Origin: JAKLKS01 sp964370855
Lineage (GTDB): Bacteria; Planctomycetota; JAJSAM01; JAKLKS01
DNA: 64,000 nucleotides
Direction: 5' to 3'
Assembly (NCBI GenBank): GCA_964370855.1
Contig: CAYJMF010000010.1
Span: 1-64,000, forward strand
The notes beneath the pieces are model-generated. The model saw only the letters and a list, made by a program, of their open reading frames with translations. It was not told where the DNA came from and did not search any database. Both the position numbers and the translations under genes were made by a program. Below are positions 1-9,515 of the stretch, in pieces. Numbering within the stretch: position 1 is the stretch's first letter; each line of letters begins with the position of its first letter.

Positions 1-1602
1 GGGGGCCGGCGGGCCCCCCCGGGGACCGGCGCGCCCGCCCCGCCCGGCCCCCCCGCCCCCGCCGCCCTCGCCGGCGCCGCCGCCCCCGCCGCAGCGGAGG
101 TCTCCCTGCCCCCCCTCTTCGGGGAGGGGATGGTCCTGCAGCGGGATCGGCCCATCAGGGTTTTCGGCCGCGCCGACGCCGGCGAGGAGGTGCGCGTCGC
201 CCTCGCCGGGCACGGAGGCGCCGCGAAGGCGGGGCGCGACGGGCGGTGGACCGTGGAACTCGCCCCGCTCCCCGCCGGGGGCCCCCACGAAATGGTGATC
301 GAGGGGACGAACCGGATCGTGATCGGGGACGTGCTCCTGGGCGAGGTCTGGCTCGCGTCGGGGCAGTCCAACATGGAGATGGCCGTGGCCTCCTGCCGGG
401 ACTTCGAGGCGGTGAAGGCGGCGGCGGTCCTTCCCCGCCTCCGGCAGTTCACGGTGCGGCGCGCCGCGGCGGCGGAGCCCGCGGAGGCCGTCGCGGGGGA
501 GTGGCGGGCCTGCTCGCCGGAGACCGTGGGGGGCTTCTCCGGCGTCGCCTTCTTCTTCGCCCGCGAACTGCACCGGGAGCTCGGCGTCCCCGTGGGCATC
601 GTGCACGCCTCCTGGGGCGGGACCTGCGCGGAGGGATGGACGCCCGCGGAGGCCGTGGCGCGGGCGCAGGCGCTGCGGGGACTGTGGAAGCGGTGGGAGG
701 AGGCGATCGGCCGCTTCGACCCGGGGAAGGCGGCGAAGCGGGATCTCGACGCCCGCGAGAAATGGGAGAAGGAGTGCCGGGAGGCGGCCCGCAAGGGGAG
801 GCCCGCCCCGCCGGAGCCGAAGCCCGCCCCGGACCCGCGGCTCAACCCCGCCTGCCCCGGCGCGCTCTGGAACGGGATGATCGCGCCCCTCGTGCCGCTC
901 TCCCTGCGCGGGGTGATCTGGTACCAGGGGGAATCCAACGCCGACCGCGCCGTCCAGTACCGCGCGCTCTTCCCCCTCCTCATCGGGGAGTGGAGAGAGG
1001 CCCTCGGGGATCCGGAACTCCCCTTCGGCTTCGTCCAGCTCGCCTCCTACGGTTGGGACCCGCGGGGGGAGGCGACCCCCTCCGGCGGGCCGAGCCGCTT
1101 CGCGGAACTGCGCGAGGCGCAGGACCTGGCGCTCCGGTCGGTGCCCGGCACGGGGATGGCCGTGGCCATCGACGTCGGCGACGTGAAGGACATCCACCCG
1201 AAGGACAAGGCGACCGTCGGGCGGAGGCTCGCCCTCTGGGCGCTGGCGCGGGTGCACGGGCGGGAGATCGAGTACGCCGGTCCCCTCTTCCGAGGGTTCG
1301 AAGAGGAGAAGGGGGCGATGCGCATCCACTTCGACCACGCCGCGGGCCTGCGGACCCTCGACGGGAAGGAGCCCGCCGGCTTCGCCGTGGCGGGGAGCGA
1401 CGGCAAGGTGGTCCGCGGGAAGGCCCGCATCGACGGGGAGTCCGTCGTCGTCTCCCACCCCGCCGGCGCCCGCGTGCGCCTCGTCCGCTACGCCTGGGCC
1501 GACTTCCCCGACGAGACCCTGAACCTCGTCAACGGCGCGGCGCTCCCGGCGGCCCCCTTCCGCACCGACGACCTGCCCTGCGTGACGGAGGGGAGGGAGT
1601 GA
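1..1602 (+). CDS. sialate O-acetylesterase (SGNH/SASA family), 5' end outside the window
   Basis: Secreted carbohydrate esterase expected to remove O-acetyl groups from sialic acid or related polysaccharide substituents. The frame is open from base 1. The first ATG (130) lies inside the conserved family start block (a valine-strand followed by LPPLFGEGMVLQRD), so the true start is upstream. Residues encoded at about 70-100 (LAGAAAPAAA) look like the end of a signal peptide. The nucleophile block GQSNME is at 361-378, and the C-terminal Asp/His block is visible as DVGDVKDIHP near 1170-1200. The WYQGESNA block (about 920-945) is also typical. It is the first gene of an apparent three-gene operon; its stop overlaps the next start as GTGA. 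The first 60 bases are suspiciously G/C-homopolymeric and may be assembly error. Confidence 0.85.
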   Translation, partial: GGRRAPPGTGAPAPPGPPAPAALAGAAAPAAAEVSLPPLFGEGMVLQRDRPIRVFGRADAGEEVRVALAGHGGAAKAGRDGRWTVELAPLPAGGPHEMVIEGTNRIVIGDVLLGEVWLASGQSNMEMAVASCRDFEAVKAAAVLPRLRQFTVRRAAAAEPAEAVAGEWRACSPETVGGFSGVAFFFARELHRELGVPVGIVHASWGGTCAEGWTPAEAVARAQALRGLWKRWEEAIGRFDPGKAAKRDLDAREKWEKECREAARKGRPAPPEPKPAPDPRLNPACPGALWNGMIAPLVPLSLRGVIWYQGESNADRAVQYRALFPLLIGEWREALGDPELPFGFVQLASYGWDPRGEATPSGGPSRFAELREAQDLALRSVPGTGMAVAIDVGDVKDIHPKDKATVGRRLALWALARVHGREIEYAGPLFRGFEEEKGAMRIHFDHAAGLRTLDGKEPAGFAVAGSDGKVVRGKARIDGESVVVSHPAGARVRLVRYAWADFPDETLNLVNGAALPAAPFRTDDLPCVTEGRE

Positions 1603-2087
1603 GCGGGGTGGAGGAGTTCCGGACCGAGCGGAGGAGCCTTCTCCGGACCGGGACGGGATTCCTCTGTCCGTTGCTCGCCATCAGGTTGCTGGGGGGATTC
1701 CTCGTGGAACCCCTGGGGGGTGGAATCGCCGGGAGCCTGTTCGCCGTGCTCCTGGCCGCCCTTCTCCTGGCCGCCGGCGCCGCTCTCCTCTCCCTGGGGA
1801 GCATCCGGGCCTTCCGCTTCGAGGAGCGGTGCCTCCGCATCGTCCGTCGCCGGGCGCCGGACCGGGAACTGCCCTGGGAGGGGATCGCGGAGATCGGGTC
1901 GTCCAGGGGTTTCTGGTCCGGCGAGTCATGGTGGCTCGCCCTGCGTGACGCCGGTCGAATCCGGCTGGACGTCGAGGAGTTCGCGGAGAAGGATCGGAAG
2001 GAGGTCTACCGTCGAATCAACGAGCGCATCACCTCCCCCCGCACTCTTCCGCCGCCGACCGCGGAACTCCGGAGATCCGTATCATGA
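1599..2087 (+). CDS. membrane protein with PH-like C-terminal domain, unknown function
   Basis: About 162 residues. GTG at 1599 overlaps the esterase stop, and a purine-rich GGAGGGGAGGGA lies just upstream; GTG at 1608 is an alternative. Two adjacent hydrophobic stretches (residues ~24-40 and ~42-68) are followed by a basic beta-rich domain (RAFRFEERCLRIVRRR, then ELPWEGIAEI and WWLALRD) resembling small bacterial PH-type domains. The stop overlaps the next start as ATGA, so it is translationally coupled on both sides. The function is not recognised; the PH-like reading is by pattern only. Confidence 0.65.
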   Translation: MSGVEEFRTERRSLLRTGTGFLCPLLAIRLLGGFLVEPLGGGIAGSLFAVLLAALLLAAGAALLSLGSIRAFRFEERCLRIVRRRAPDRELPWEGIAEIGSSRGFWSGESWWLALRDAGRIRLDVEEFAEKDRKEVYRRINERITSPRTLPPPTAELRRSVS

Positions 2088-3331
2088 GACACGCTCCTGC
2101 CCTCCTCCTCCTCTCCCTCCTCTCCCTCGCCGCCGGGGGCGGGAAGCCGGCGGCGGAGGACGCCGCCTTCGCCCTCGATCAGCTGGAGAAGAAGGCGGGC
2201 CACTTCTTCAGGCAGAAGGGCATCGACTGGAGGAAGGTGCGCGCGGAGATCGGGAAGGCGGCGGCGAAGGCCGACGGGAACCAGGCCCACTACGAGGTGC
2301 TGGTGCGGCTCGTGGCGCGCCTCCGGGACGGGCACGCGGCGGTGACACCCTCGGAGGGCGTGACGGGCCTCCAGTGGCCGGGGCCGAAGCTCGAGAAGGG
2401 GCCGGGGCTCTTCTTCTGCACGAGCGGGGCGAAGGTGTTCGTGAAGAACGCGTGGGGCGGCGCCGAGGGGGCGGGGGTCGCGGCCGGCATGGAGGTCCTC
2501 GAGGTGGACGACCTCCCGGCGCGGAAGTGGCTCGACCGGCGCATCGCGGAGATCGCCGACGCCTCCTCCTTCTCCACGGCACAGCAGGCCGAGTACTTCG
2601 CCTGCCACTGGGGCCTCGCCGGCGAGGCGGGCACGACGATGAAGCTCAAGTGCCGCGCCCCCGACGGGAAGACGAAGCAGGCGACCCTCACCCGCGACTC
2701 CGGGGGCTTCGTCGCCCGGGGGCCGGCCTTCATGCCGCCGGGCCTCGATACCCTGGGGCGCCAGTCCTACGGGAAGCTCCCCTCGGGGAAGGGGTACATC
2801 CACCTCCGCGACACCCCGCGGGACCTGCCGGAGCAGGTGGACGCCATGCTGGGGAAGCTGGGGGAGGTCCCCGGCATCGTCCTCGACTTCCGCGCCAACG
2901 GGGGCGGCGCCTTCGACCACGAGGCCTTCATGGGGCGGTTCGTCGCGAAGGGAAAGTCCCACAACGGGGACGGCGTCCGCTACGCCAGCGCCGGCGAGCG
3001 CCCCTTCGCGGGCCCCGTGGTCGTCATCGTGGACGCCGGCGTGCGCAGCGCCGGCGAGACCGCCTCCGGCATCTTCAAGGAGGACGGCCGGGCGAGGATG
3101 ATCGGCGAGACCGCCACGGCGGGCATGTCCTCCTCGAAGGAGACCCTCGAGCTCCCCTCGAAGCTGTTCTCCATCTACTTCTCCGTCGCCTCCAACAAGG
3201 GGAGGTTCAACGGCGGGAAGGGGATCGAGGGCATCGGCGTCCCCCCCCACGAGGTCGTCCCCTACGACCCGAAGGACCTCGCCGCCGGCGCGGACACCCT
3301 CCTCCTCCGCGCCGAGTCCCTGCTCAAGTAG
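2084..3331 (+). CDS. S41-family (C-terminal-processing-like) serine protease
   Basis: 415 residues with an N-terminal signal peptide (MRHAPALLLLSLLSLAAGG), so probably exported. A PDZ-like stretch (residues ~105-150, with GAGVAAGMEVLEVDDLPA) precedes the S41 core: LDFRANGGGAFDHEAF, then VIVDAGVRSAGE with the likely nucleophile Ser322, then GETATAGMSSSKETLEL. The closing IGVPPHEVVP is typical of S41 tails. It is last in the esterase operon (ATGA overlap with the preceding gene). The substrate is unknown. The S41 assignment is firm; identification as a true tail-specific protease is not. Confidence 0.85.
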   Translation: MRHAPALLLLSLLSLAAGGGKPAAEDAAFALDQLEKKAGHFFRQKGIDWRKVRAEIGKAAAKADGNQAHYEVLVRLVARLRDGHAAVTPSEGVTGLQWPGPKLEKGPGLFFCTSGAKVFVKNAWGGAEGAGVAAGMEVLEVDDLPARKWLDRRIAEIADASSFSTAQQAEYFACHWGLAGEAGTTMKLKCRAPDGKTKQATLTRDSGGFVARGPAFMPPGLDTLGRQSYGKLPSGKGYIHLRDTPRDLPEQVDAMLGKLGEVPGIVLDFRANGGGAFDHEAFMGRFVAKGKSHNGDGVRYASAGERPFAGPVVVIVDAGVRSAGETASGIFKEDGRARMIGETATAGMSSSKETLELPSKLFSIYFSVASNKGRFNGGKGIEGIGVPPHEVVPYDPKDLAAGADTLLLRAESLLK

Positions 3332-3348
3332 GGGGGCGACCCCGGGGC

Positions 3349-3666
3349 CTACTTCAGCCGGGCCCCGCAGCGGACGCACCGTCCGCCGTGGCCCGGGTTG
3401 AGGAGGGAGAGATGCCCGCAGGCGGGGCAGCGGTGGGCCCTGGACCAGCAGTACGCGACGAGGGGGAGGCCGAGGACGGCCGCGAGGATCACCCCGCCGC
3501 CTTCGCCCCGGAACTGGTTGCCGACGACGAAGCCGACCCCCGCGGCCAGCAGGAACCCGGGGAGGCCGAGGAGGGTCCAGAGGCTCCCCCGGGCGGCCCA
3601 TTCGCGGCGGACGTCCCGCCCCTGGTGGGACCCGTGGCTCCGGTCGGATCGGTTCGAGTGTTTCAC
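3349..3666 (-). CDS. small membrane protein with C-terminal zinc ribbon
   Basis: 105 residues from a GTG start. Two hydrophobic segments (LWTLLGLPGFLLAAGVGFVVG and GGVILAAVLGLPLVAYCW) are followed by CPACG and CVRCG, a two-CxxC zinc ribbon at the extreme C-terminus. No good Shine-Dalgarno is seen. It follows cysK on the same strand after about 40 bp and converges with the S41 gene (17 bp between stops). Function not recognised; it may be a cysK co-transcript. Confidence 0.6.
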   Translation of the reverse strand: MKHSNRSDRSHGSHQGRDVRREWAARGSLWTLLGLPGFLLAAGVGFVVGNQFRGEGGGVILAAVLGLPLVAYCWSRAHRCPACGHLSLLNPGHGGRCVRCGARLK

Positions 3667-3706
3667 GGGGATGTGACGAGGCGGGGATCGTCCCTCCCCC
3701 TCCCCC

Positions 3707-4690
3707 CTACCCCCCGGCGAGGGAGAGGTAGCGTTCGCCGCGGTCGCAGAGGAGGGTGACGATGGTCTTCCCGGGGCCGAGGCGGCGGGCGACCTCCATG
3801 GCGCCGACCACGTTGGCGCCGGCGGAGATGCCGACGAGGAGGCCCTCCTCCCGCCCGAGGCGCGCCGCCATGGCCTTGGCGTCGTCGGTCTTCACGGTGA
3901 GTACCCCGTCCACCTCCCCCACCTTCATGAGGTCGGGGACGAACCCGTCGGCGAGCCCCTGGATGCCGTGGCACCCCGGCGCGCCGCCGCTCATGACCGC
4001 AGACTCGCCGGGCTCCAGCGCGAACACCTGCGCGTGGTGCCCGGCCTTCCGGAAGGCCCGGCAGACCCCCATCACCGAGCCCCCGGTGCCCACCCCCATG
4101 ACGAAGGCGTCCAGCTTCCCGTCCATCTGCCCGAGGATCTCCGGCCCCGTCGTCGTCTCGTGGCAGAGCGCGTTGTCGGGGTTGGCGAACTGGTCGGGGA
4201 GGAACAGGGTCGGGTCCGCGGCCGCCCGCTCCCGGGTCTCCCTCACGGCGTCCTGGATGTGGAGGAGGCTGTCCAGCAGCTCGACCCGCGCCCCCAGGGA
4301 CTGGATCATGTGGCGCCGCTCGCTGCTCACCGTCTTCGGGAGCACGATGGTGACGGGGTAGCCCCTGGCCGCCCCCACCAGGGAGAGGGCGATGCCCGTG
4401 TTCCCGCTGGTCACCTCGAGGATGGACATTCCCGGCTTGAGGTCCCCCCGCCGCTCCGCCTGCTCCACGATGAACTTGGCGATGCGGTCCTTCACGGAAC
4501 CGCCGGGGTTCATGAACTCCGCCTTGCCGTAGATCTCGCAGCCCGTCCCCTCGCTGGCCCGGTTGAGGCGGAAGACGGGGGTGTGGCCCACGGAGTCGAG
4601 CACGTGGGAGGCCCGGAGGCAGACGGGCCGCTCCCGGGGGCACTCGACGAGGTTCTCCTCCCAGTTCGCGACCTTCCGGATCTTCCGCAT
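3707..4690 (-). CDS. cysK: PLP-dependent cysteine synthase family protein
   Basis: 327 residues, normal for the O-acetylserine sulfhydrylase/cystathionine-beta-synthase fold family. The PLP lysine is K67 in GGSVKDR; the substrate/PLP-phosphate loops are TSGNTG (94-99), GVGTGGS and GISAGAN; the C-terminal DRGERYLSL matches CysK-type enzymes. It would make cysteine from O-acetylserine and sulfide, in the cytoplasm. An N-terminal extension of about 25 residues (MRKIRKVANWEENLVECPRE) is longer than minimal CysK. It lies downstream of clpC on the same strand, separated by a strong hairpin. CysM or CBS-like substrate use cannot be excluded. Confidence 0.85.
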   Translation of the reverse strand: MRKIRKVANWEENLVECPRERPVCLRASHVLDSVGHTPVFRLNRASEGTGCEIYGKAEFMNPGGSVKDRIAKFIVEQAERRGDLKPGMSILEVTSGNTGIALSLVGAARGYPVTIVLPKTVSSERRHMIQSLGARVELLDSLLHIQDAVRETRERAAADPTLFLPDQFANPDNALCHETTTGPEILGQMDGKLDAFVMGVGTGGSVMGVCRAFRKAGHHAQVFALEPGESAVMSGGAPGCHGIQGLADGFVPDLMKVGEVDGVLTVKTDDAKAMAARLGREEGLLVGISAGANVVGAMEVARRLGPGKTIVTLLCDRGERYLSLAGG

Positions 4691-4813
4691 GAGCCCCTCC
4701 CGCGACCTTCCGGTCCGCGGGCCGCCATCCTAGGCCCCCCGCCGGGGGCCCCCGGCCCCGATTCACCCCTCCGGTCACGCCCGCGCCGGGATCCCCCGGG
4801 CCCCGGGAATCAC

Positions 4814-4845
4814 CCGGGCCGCGCCGGCGGCCCGGCGCGGCCCGG
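4814..4845 (-). terminator. clpC terminator hairpin
   Basis: Perfect 14-bp stem (CCGGGCCGCGCCGG and its complement) with a 4-base loop, starting 17 bases past the clpC stop codon. There is no U-tract, as expected at this GC content. It separates clpC from the downstream cysK-like gene. Confidence 0.7.
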
Positions 4846-4861
4846 TCCGGTTCCGGTCCGG

Positions 4862-7435
4862 CTACTGGGTCCGCCCGCCCCCGACCTCCGCCTGGGGGGC
4901 GTCCTCGGATTCCCCGGGCTCGTCGTCGTGGCCGTCCTCCTCCTTCTTCCTCGATCCCCGGGGCGCCTTCGAACTCGCGTCGAACACCAGGGCCCCCTCC
5001 TTCACCTTGATGCGGACGTGGGGCTTCTCCGTGAAGGCGCCGCGGAGGATCTCCTCCGACAGCGGATCCTCGATGAGGCGCTCCAGGGCGCGGCGCAGGG
5101 GGCGCGCGCCGTAGTCGAGGTTGGTCCCCTGGTCGATGATGAACTCGCGGGCCTGGTCCGTGAGGGTGAGGGTGACCCCCCGCTCCTCGAGCCGCGCCCG
5201 GATGGAGACGAGCTCGATGTCGATGATCTTCTTGAGATCGTCGCGGTCGAGGCTCTGGAAGACGATGACGTCGTCCACGCGGTTGAGGAACTCGGGCCGG
5301 AAGTGGCGATCGAGCTCGCGGGTGAGGTTCTCCTTCATCTTGGCGTAGGTCTTCTCCGATCCGCCCCCCGAGAAGCCGAGGGAGACCTGGTTCTTCACCA
5401 CGTCGGAGCCGATGTTGCTCGTCATGATCACGATGGTGTTGCGGAAGTCCACGTGGCGCCCGAAGGAGTCCGTGAGACGGCCCTCCTCCATGATCTGCAG
5501 CAGCATGTTGAACACGTCGTGGTGGGCCTTCTCGATCTCGTCGAAGAGCACCACGGAGTAGGGCCGCCGCCGCACGCGCTCCGTGAGCTGCCCGCCCTCC
5601 TCGTAGCCGACGTAGCCCGGGGGCGCGCCCACGAGGCGGGAGACGTTGTGCTTCTCCATGTACTCGCTCATGTCGATCATGAGGAGCGCGTCCTCGTGCC
5701 CGAACATGAACTTCGCCAGGGCCTTGGCGAGCAGCGTCTTCCCCACCCCCGTGGGGCCGAGGAAGATGAAGGAGCCCATGGGCCGCTTCGGGTCCTTGAG
5801 ACCGGAGCGGGAGCGGCGCACGGCGCGGGCGATGGCGGACACCGCCGCCTCCTGCCCGACGATGGACTTGTGGAGCTCCCCCTCCATGGCCAGCAGGCGC
5901 TCCGCCTCGCCCTTCTCGATGCGGGTGAGGGGGACGCCGGTCATCCGCGACACGGTCTCCGCGATGATCTCGCTGTCCACGACCCCGTCCTGCTCCCGGG
6001 CCCTCTTCCGCCACTCCTCGAGGATGGAGTCCTTGCGCTTGCGGAGCTTGTTCACGGAGTCGCGCACCCTCGCCGCCTTCTCGAAGTCCTGGGCGGCGAC
6101 GGCGGCCTCCTTCTCGAGGTCGAACTTCTGGATCTCGCCGTCGAGCTCCTTCACGTCGGGGGGCTGGGTCATGGACTTGAGCCGCACCCGCGCCCCCGCC
6201 TCGTCGACCACGTCGATGGCCTTGTCCGGGAGGAAGCGGCCCGTGATGTAGCGGATGGAGAAGTCGATGGCGTCGAGAAGGGCCTGGTCGGTGTAGCGGA
6301 CCCGGTGGTGGGACTCGTACCGGTCGCGGAGGCCGCGGAGGATCTCCATGGTCTCGTCCTTGCTCGGCGGATCGACCATGACCGTCTGGAAGCGCCGCTC
6401 CAGGGCGCCGTCCTTCTCGATGTACTTGCGGTACTCGTCCAGCGTCGTGGCCCCGATGCACTGGACCTCGCCGCGGGAGAGGGCGGGCTTCAGCACGTTG
6501 GAGGCGTCGATGGCGCCCTCGGCGCCGCCGGCCCCGACCAGCGTGTGGAGCTCGTCGATGAACAGCACGATGTTCCGGGCGCGGCGCACCTCCGTCATCA
6601 CGGCCTTGATGCGCTCCTCGAACTGGCCGCGGTACTTGGTGCCCGCCACCATCATCGCGAGGTCGAGCACGACGATGCGCTTGCTGCGGAGGATCTCGGG
6701 GACCTCGCCGCCGACGATGCGCTGGGCGAGGCCCTCGACGATGGCGGTCTTCCCGACGCCGGCCTCGCCGAGGAGCACGGGGTTGTTCTTGGTGCGGCGC
6801 GCCAGGATCTGCATGACGCGCTCGATCTCGTTGGCCCGGCCGATGACGGGGTCGAGCTTGTTCTCCCGGGCGAGCTCCGTGAGGTCGCGGCCGAAGGCGT
6901 CCAGCGCCGGGGTCTTCGACTTCCCCGCCGCCGCGGCCTCCTCGCCCTCCGCGGGCTCGGCTCCCTCCTCGCCGCGGGCCGCCGTGGCCGAGGGTGCGTC
7001 GGCGCCGAGGAGCTCGACGACCTCCTCGCGGACCTCCTCGGGCTTGACGCCGAGGTTCTGGAGGACATGGGCCGCGGGGCCGTCGCTCTCGCGGATGAGC
7101 CCGAGGAGCAGGTGCTCGGTGCCGATGTAGTTGTGGCCGAGGTTCTGCGCCTCCTCCAGGGCCAGCTCGAGGACGCGCTTGGCCCGGGGCGTGAAGGGGA
7201 GCTGGGTGCCGGTGACGGGGCTGGTCCCCTGCTCCACGAGCCGCTCCACCTCGGCGCGGACCTTGCGCAGGTCCACCTCCAGGTTCTTGAGGACCTGCGC
7301 GGCGACGCCGGACCCCTCCTGCACCAGGCCGAGCAGGATGTGCTCGGTACCGATGTAGTCGTTGTTGAGCTTCTGCGCCTCCTGCCGGGCCAGCGTCATG
7401 ACCTTGCGGGCGCGCTCCGTGAACCTGTCGAACAT
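4862..7435 (-). CDS. clpC: AAA+ chaperone-unfoldase ClpC
   Basis: 857 residues, full length. Two Clp_N repeats (residues ~1-145, MFDRFTERARKVM then LPFTPRAKRVLELALEEAQ) recognise substrates and adaptors. D1 carries Walker A GEAGVGKT (~219-226). The middle coiled-coil with UVR-like helix (~428-480) is the ClpC hallmark that distinguishes it from ClpA. D2 carries Walker A GPTGVGKT (~560-567). The C-terminus is an acidic/basic low-complexity tail. It unfolds proteins for ClpP; in organisms with McsB it degrades arginine-phosphorylated substrates, and mcsA and mcsB are nearby (9998-11679). It is divergent from a Ser/Thr kinase gene. Confidence 0.95.
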   Translation of the reverse strand: MFDRFTERARKVMTLARQEAQKLNNDYIGTEHILLGLVQEGSGVAAQVLKNLEVDLRKVRAEVERLVEQGTSPVTGTQLPFTPRAKRVLELALEEAQNLGHNYIGTEHLLLGLIRESDGPAAHVLQNLGVKPEEVREEVVELLGADAPSATAARGEEGAEPAEGEEAAAAGKSKTPALDAFGRDLTELARENKLDPVIGRANEIERVMQILARRTKNNPVLLGEAGVGKTAIVEGLAQRIVGGEVPEILRSKRIVVLDLAMMVAGTKYRGQFEERIKAVMTEVRRARNIVLFIDELHTLVGAGGAEGAIDASNVLKPALSRGEVQCIGATTLDEYRKYIEKDGALERRFQTVMVDPPSKDETMEILRGLRDRYESHHRVRYTDQALLDAIDFSIRYITGRFLPDKAIDVVDEAGARVRLKSMTQPPDVKELDGEIQKFDLEKEAAVAAQDFEKAARVRDSVNKLRKRKDSILEEWRKRAREQDGVVDSEIIAETVSRMTGVPLTRIEKGEAERLLAMEGELHKSIVGQEAAVSAIARAVRRSRSGLKDPKRPMGSFIFLGPTGVGKTLLAKALAKFMFGHEDALLMIDMSEYMEKHNVSRLVGAPPGYVGYEEGGQLTERVRRRPYSVVLFDEIEKAHHDVFNMLLQIMEEGRLTDSFGRHVDFRNTIVIMTSNIGSDVVKNQVSLGFSGGGSEKTYAKMKENLTRELDRHFRPEFLNRVDDVIVFQSLDRDDLKKIIDIELVSIRARLEERGVTLTLTDQAREFIIDQGTNLDYGARPLRRALERLIEDPLSEEILRGAFTEKPHVRIKVKEGALVFDASSKAPRGSRKKEEDGHDDEPGESEDAPQAEVGGGRTQ

Positions 7436-7501
7436 CGCGGGCGTCTCCTCTTCCTGCGCAACGGGCGGGCGGGACCGTCCTGCACGGTCCTCCCGGGCCG
7501 G

Positions 7502-7530
7502 ATCCTATCCCTCCCCGCCGGGCGCCCCAA
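7502..7530 (-). promoter_or_regulatory. candidate clpC promoter
   Basis: On the minus strand, TTGGGG (7525-7530) and TAGGAT (7502-7507) are separated by exactly 17 bp, 66 bp before the clpC start. The match to sigma70 consensus is 3/6 and 4/6. I looked for a CtsR-type repeat or a CIRCE element here and saw neither. Confidence 0.4.
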
Positions 7531-7608
7531 CTATGGGAGCGGTCCGCCGTCACGGGGAGAGGAGGCCGTCCACCCCGCCTCTTCCGGAACGGTCCCCCCC
7601 GCTCTGGC

Positions 7609-7655
7609 TATACTCCCCGCAGGGCCGGGGTCCGCGGCCCGAAAGGACACCCTTG
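7609..7655 (+). promoter_or_regulatory. kinase -10 box and ribosome binding site
   Basis: TATACT at 7609-7614 is a 5/6 match to the -10 consensus. AAAGGA at 7642-7647 sits 5 bases before the TTG at 7653 and decides that start. No clear -35 at 17 bp spacing. Confidence 0.45.
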
Positions 7656-9515
7656 GCACGACCTCCGCGCGCCGCCGCCGCACCCCACAACCCCTTCACC
7701 GGGAAGACCCTCGGCCGCTGCAGGATCGGCAAGCCCGTGGGCCGGGGCGGGACCGCCACGGTCTTCCACGCCACCTACCTGCCCCTCAAGAAGGACGTGG
7801 CCGTCAAGGTGCTCCGCCAGGACGCCGGCGCCCCCGCGGAGGCGCGGCAGCGCTTCATCGACGAGGCCCGCGCGCTGGCGAAGCTCGACCATCCCAGCGT
7901 CGTGCGCGTGTTCGACGTCGTGGAGGACGGCGGCTACCTCCTCATCATCATGGACTTCGTGCCGGGCCGGACGCTCCTGCAGGTCGTGGACGACGAGGGG
8001 GCCATGGACCCCGAGTCCGCGCTGCTGGCGGTGCGGCAGGTGGCGGAGGCCCTGGACCACGCCCACGGGCAGGGCATCCTCCACAGGGACGTGAAGCCCT
8101 CCAACGTGATCCTCGACGAGGCGGGGCGCGCCGTCCTCGTGGACTTCGGCAACGCCGAGGTCGTGGGCGAGGCCGCGGACCGCACGGGCACCGCCCACTA
8201 TGTGGCGCCGGAGGTCTTCCAGGGGAAGAAGCAGGACGAGAAGACCGACACCTACTCCCTCGGCGCCACCCTCTTCCACCTGCTGGCGGGGACCCCGCCC
8301 CACGAGGGATCCTCGGTCAAGGACATCCTCAAGGCCCACGAGACGGGGAAGATCCGCGCCCCGAGCCAGGCCAACCCCGACGGGGGCATCCCGAAGGAGG
8401 TGGACCAGCTCGTCAAGCGCGCCATGGCTCCGGCCCGCGGCTACCGCTTCCTCGCGCGGGAGTTCGTCGCCGCCGTGGACGAGGCCCTCCCGGCGGCCCG
8501 CGGGGCGCCCCGCAGGCCCCGGGGCCGCCGGACCCGCGCCCGCCCCGGGGCGCGCTCTCCCTCCTCCCCGAACTACGCCGTCTTCGGCGTCATCGCCCTG
8601 GTCGTCATCGCCGTCGCCGTCGCCGCCATCGTGAAATCCTCGAAGAAGCCCCCGGCCCCCCTTCCCCCGCCCGTGAAGGAGACGGCCCCGGAGACCGGCG
8701 CGGGGGTGGGGACGCAGGGCGGGGACGGGCACCTCGACCCCGGCTTCGACAAGCGGGCCTCGGGCCGCGCCGCCCGGGAGGAGGCGGGGGAGAAGGCCTT
8801 CAAGGAGGCGGAGCTCTACGCCTCCTCCAACGCCGCCGACCCGAAGGAGGCGGCGGCGAAGTACGCCGCCGTGGCGTCGGAGTACGCGGAGCTGGCCGTG
8901 GGCCGCAAGGCGAAGGACCAGGAGCGGGTCTGGTCCGAGCGGGCCCTCTCCATCAGCGAGCGCGCCGCCCGCGAGGAGGAGCTCGCCGCCATGTCGCGGC
9001 GCGAGAAGGAGATGCGGGAGGAGGCGCTCCGGAAGTGCGCCGAGAACGTCGGGCGCATGGCCTTCGCGGAGGCCCTGGCCGCCCTCGACGAGGCCTCCCC
9101 CGGCGGCTCCGCCGCCGACGAGTGGGCGCGGCGCCGGGAGAGGCTGAACCTCCTCATCGGCTTCACCGAGGCCATCGGCGCCGACCTCGACGGGAACCCC
9201 GTCCCCGTGCAGAGGATCCGATCCGACCTCGGGCGCCTCGGGGAGAAGGTGACCGCCGCCTCGGCCGAGGGCATCGTCCTCACGGGGACCTCGGGGAGCC
9301 GCACCCTCCCGTGGAAGGAGCTCAAGCCGACGGACGTCATCGCCCTCTGCCGCCAGGTCATGCGCAGCACCGGCGAGCACCGCCTCATCCTGGCCGCCTT
9401 CTGCTGGGAGGCCGGCCTCAAGGAGGATGCGGTGAAGGAGATGGACACCGCGATGCTCACGGACCGCACCGGCACCATCTCCGGCCGCATCGAGGAGCTG
9501 TTCGGGCCGCGGTAG
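7653..9515 (+). CDS. membrane-anchored Hanks-type Ser/Thr protein kinase
   Basis: 620 residues, TTG start chosen because AAAGGA lies at ideal distance. Kinase domain ~20-290: glycine loop GRGGTATV (30-37), K52 in VAVKVL, catalytic loop HRDVKPSN (144-151, D146), DFG 164-166, APE 185-187. A basic linker is followed by a single membrane segment (YAVFGVIALVVIAVAVAAIV), then an Ala/Glu/Lys-rich, probably coiled-coil extracytoplasmic region and a C-terminal ~150 residues without PASTA or other recognised sensor repeats. All catalytic residues are present. It sits between clpC and mcsB, which suggests, but does not prove, a role in stress or envelope signalling. Its TAG stop is part of a REP-like palindrome. 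Confidence 0.9.
   Translation: MARPPRAAAAPHNPFTGKTLGRCRIGKPVGRGGTATVFHATYLPLKKDVAVKVLRQDAGAPAEARQRFIDEARALAKLDHPSVVRVFDVVEDGGYLLIIMDFVPGRTLLQVVDDEGAMDPESALLAVRQVAEALDHAHGQGILHRDVKPSNVILDEAGRAVLVDFGNAEVVGEAADRTGTAHYVAPEVFQGKKQDEKTDTYSLGATLFHLLAGTPPHEGSSVKDILKAHETGKIRAPSQANPDGGIPKEVDQLVKRAMAPARGYRFLAREFVAAVDEALPAARGAPRRPRGRRTRARPGARSPSSPNYAVFGVIALVVIAVAVAAIVKSSKKPPAPLPPPVKETAPETGAGVGTQGGDGHLDPGFDKRASGRAAREEAGEKAFKEAELYASSNAADPKEAAAKYAAVASEYAELAVGRKAKDQERVWSERALSISERAAREEELAAMSRREKEMREEALRKCAENVGRMAFAEALAALDEASPGGSAADEWARRRERLNLLIGFTEAIGADLDGNPVPVQRIRSDLGRLGEKVTAASAEGIVLTGTSGSRTLPWKELKPTDVIALCRQVMRSTGEHRLILAAFCWEAGLKEDAVKEMDTAMLTDRTGTISGRIEELFGPR

Noticed and set aside
7436..7652. CtsR box or CIRCE element between clpC and the kinase
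   Set aside because: No tandem heptad or inverted repeat of those types is present; only a sigma70-like candidate was found.
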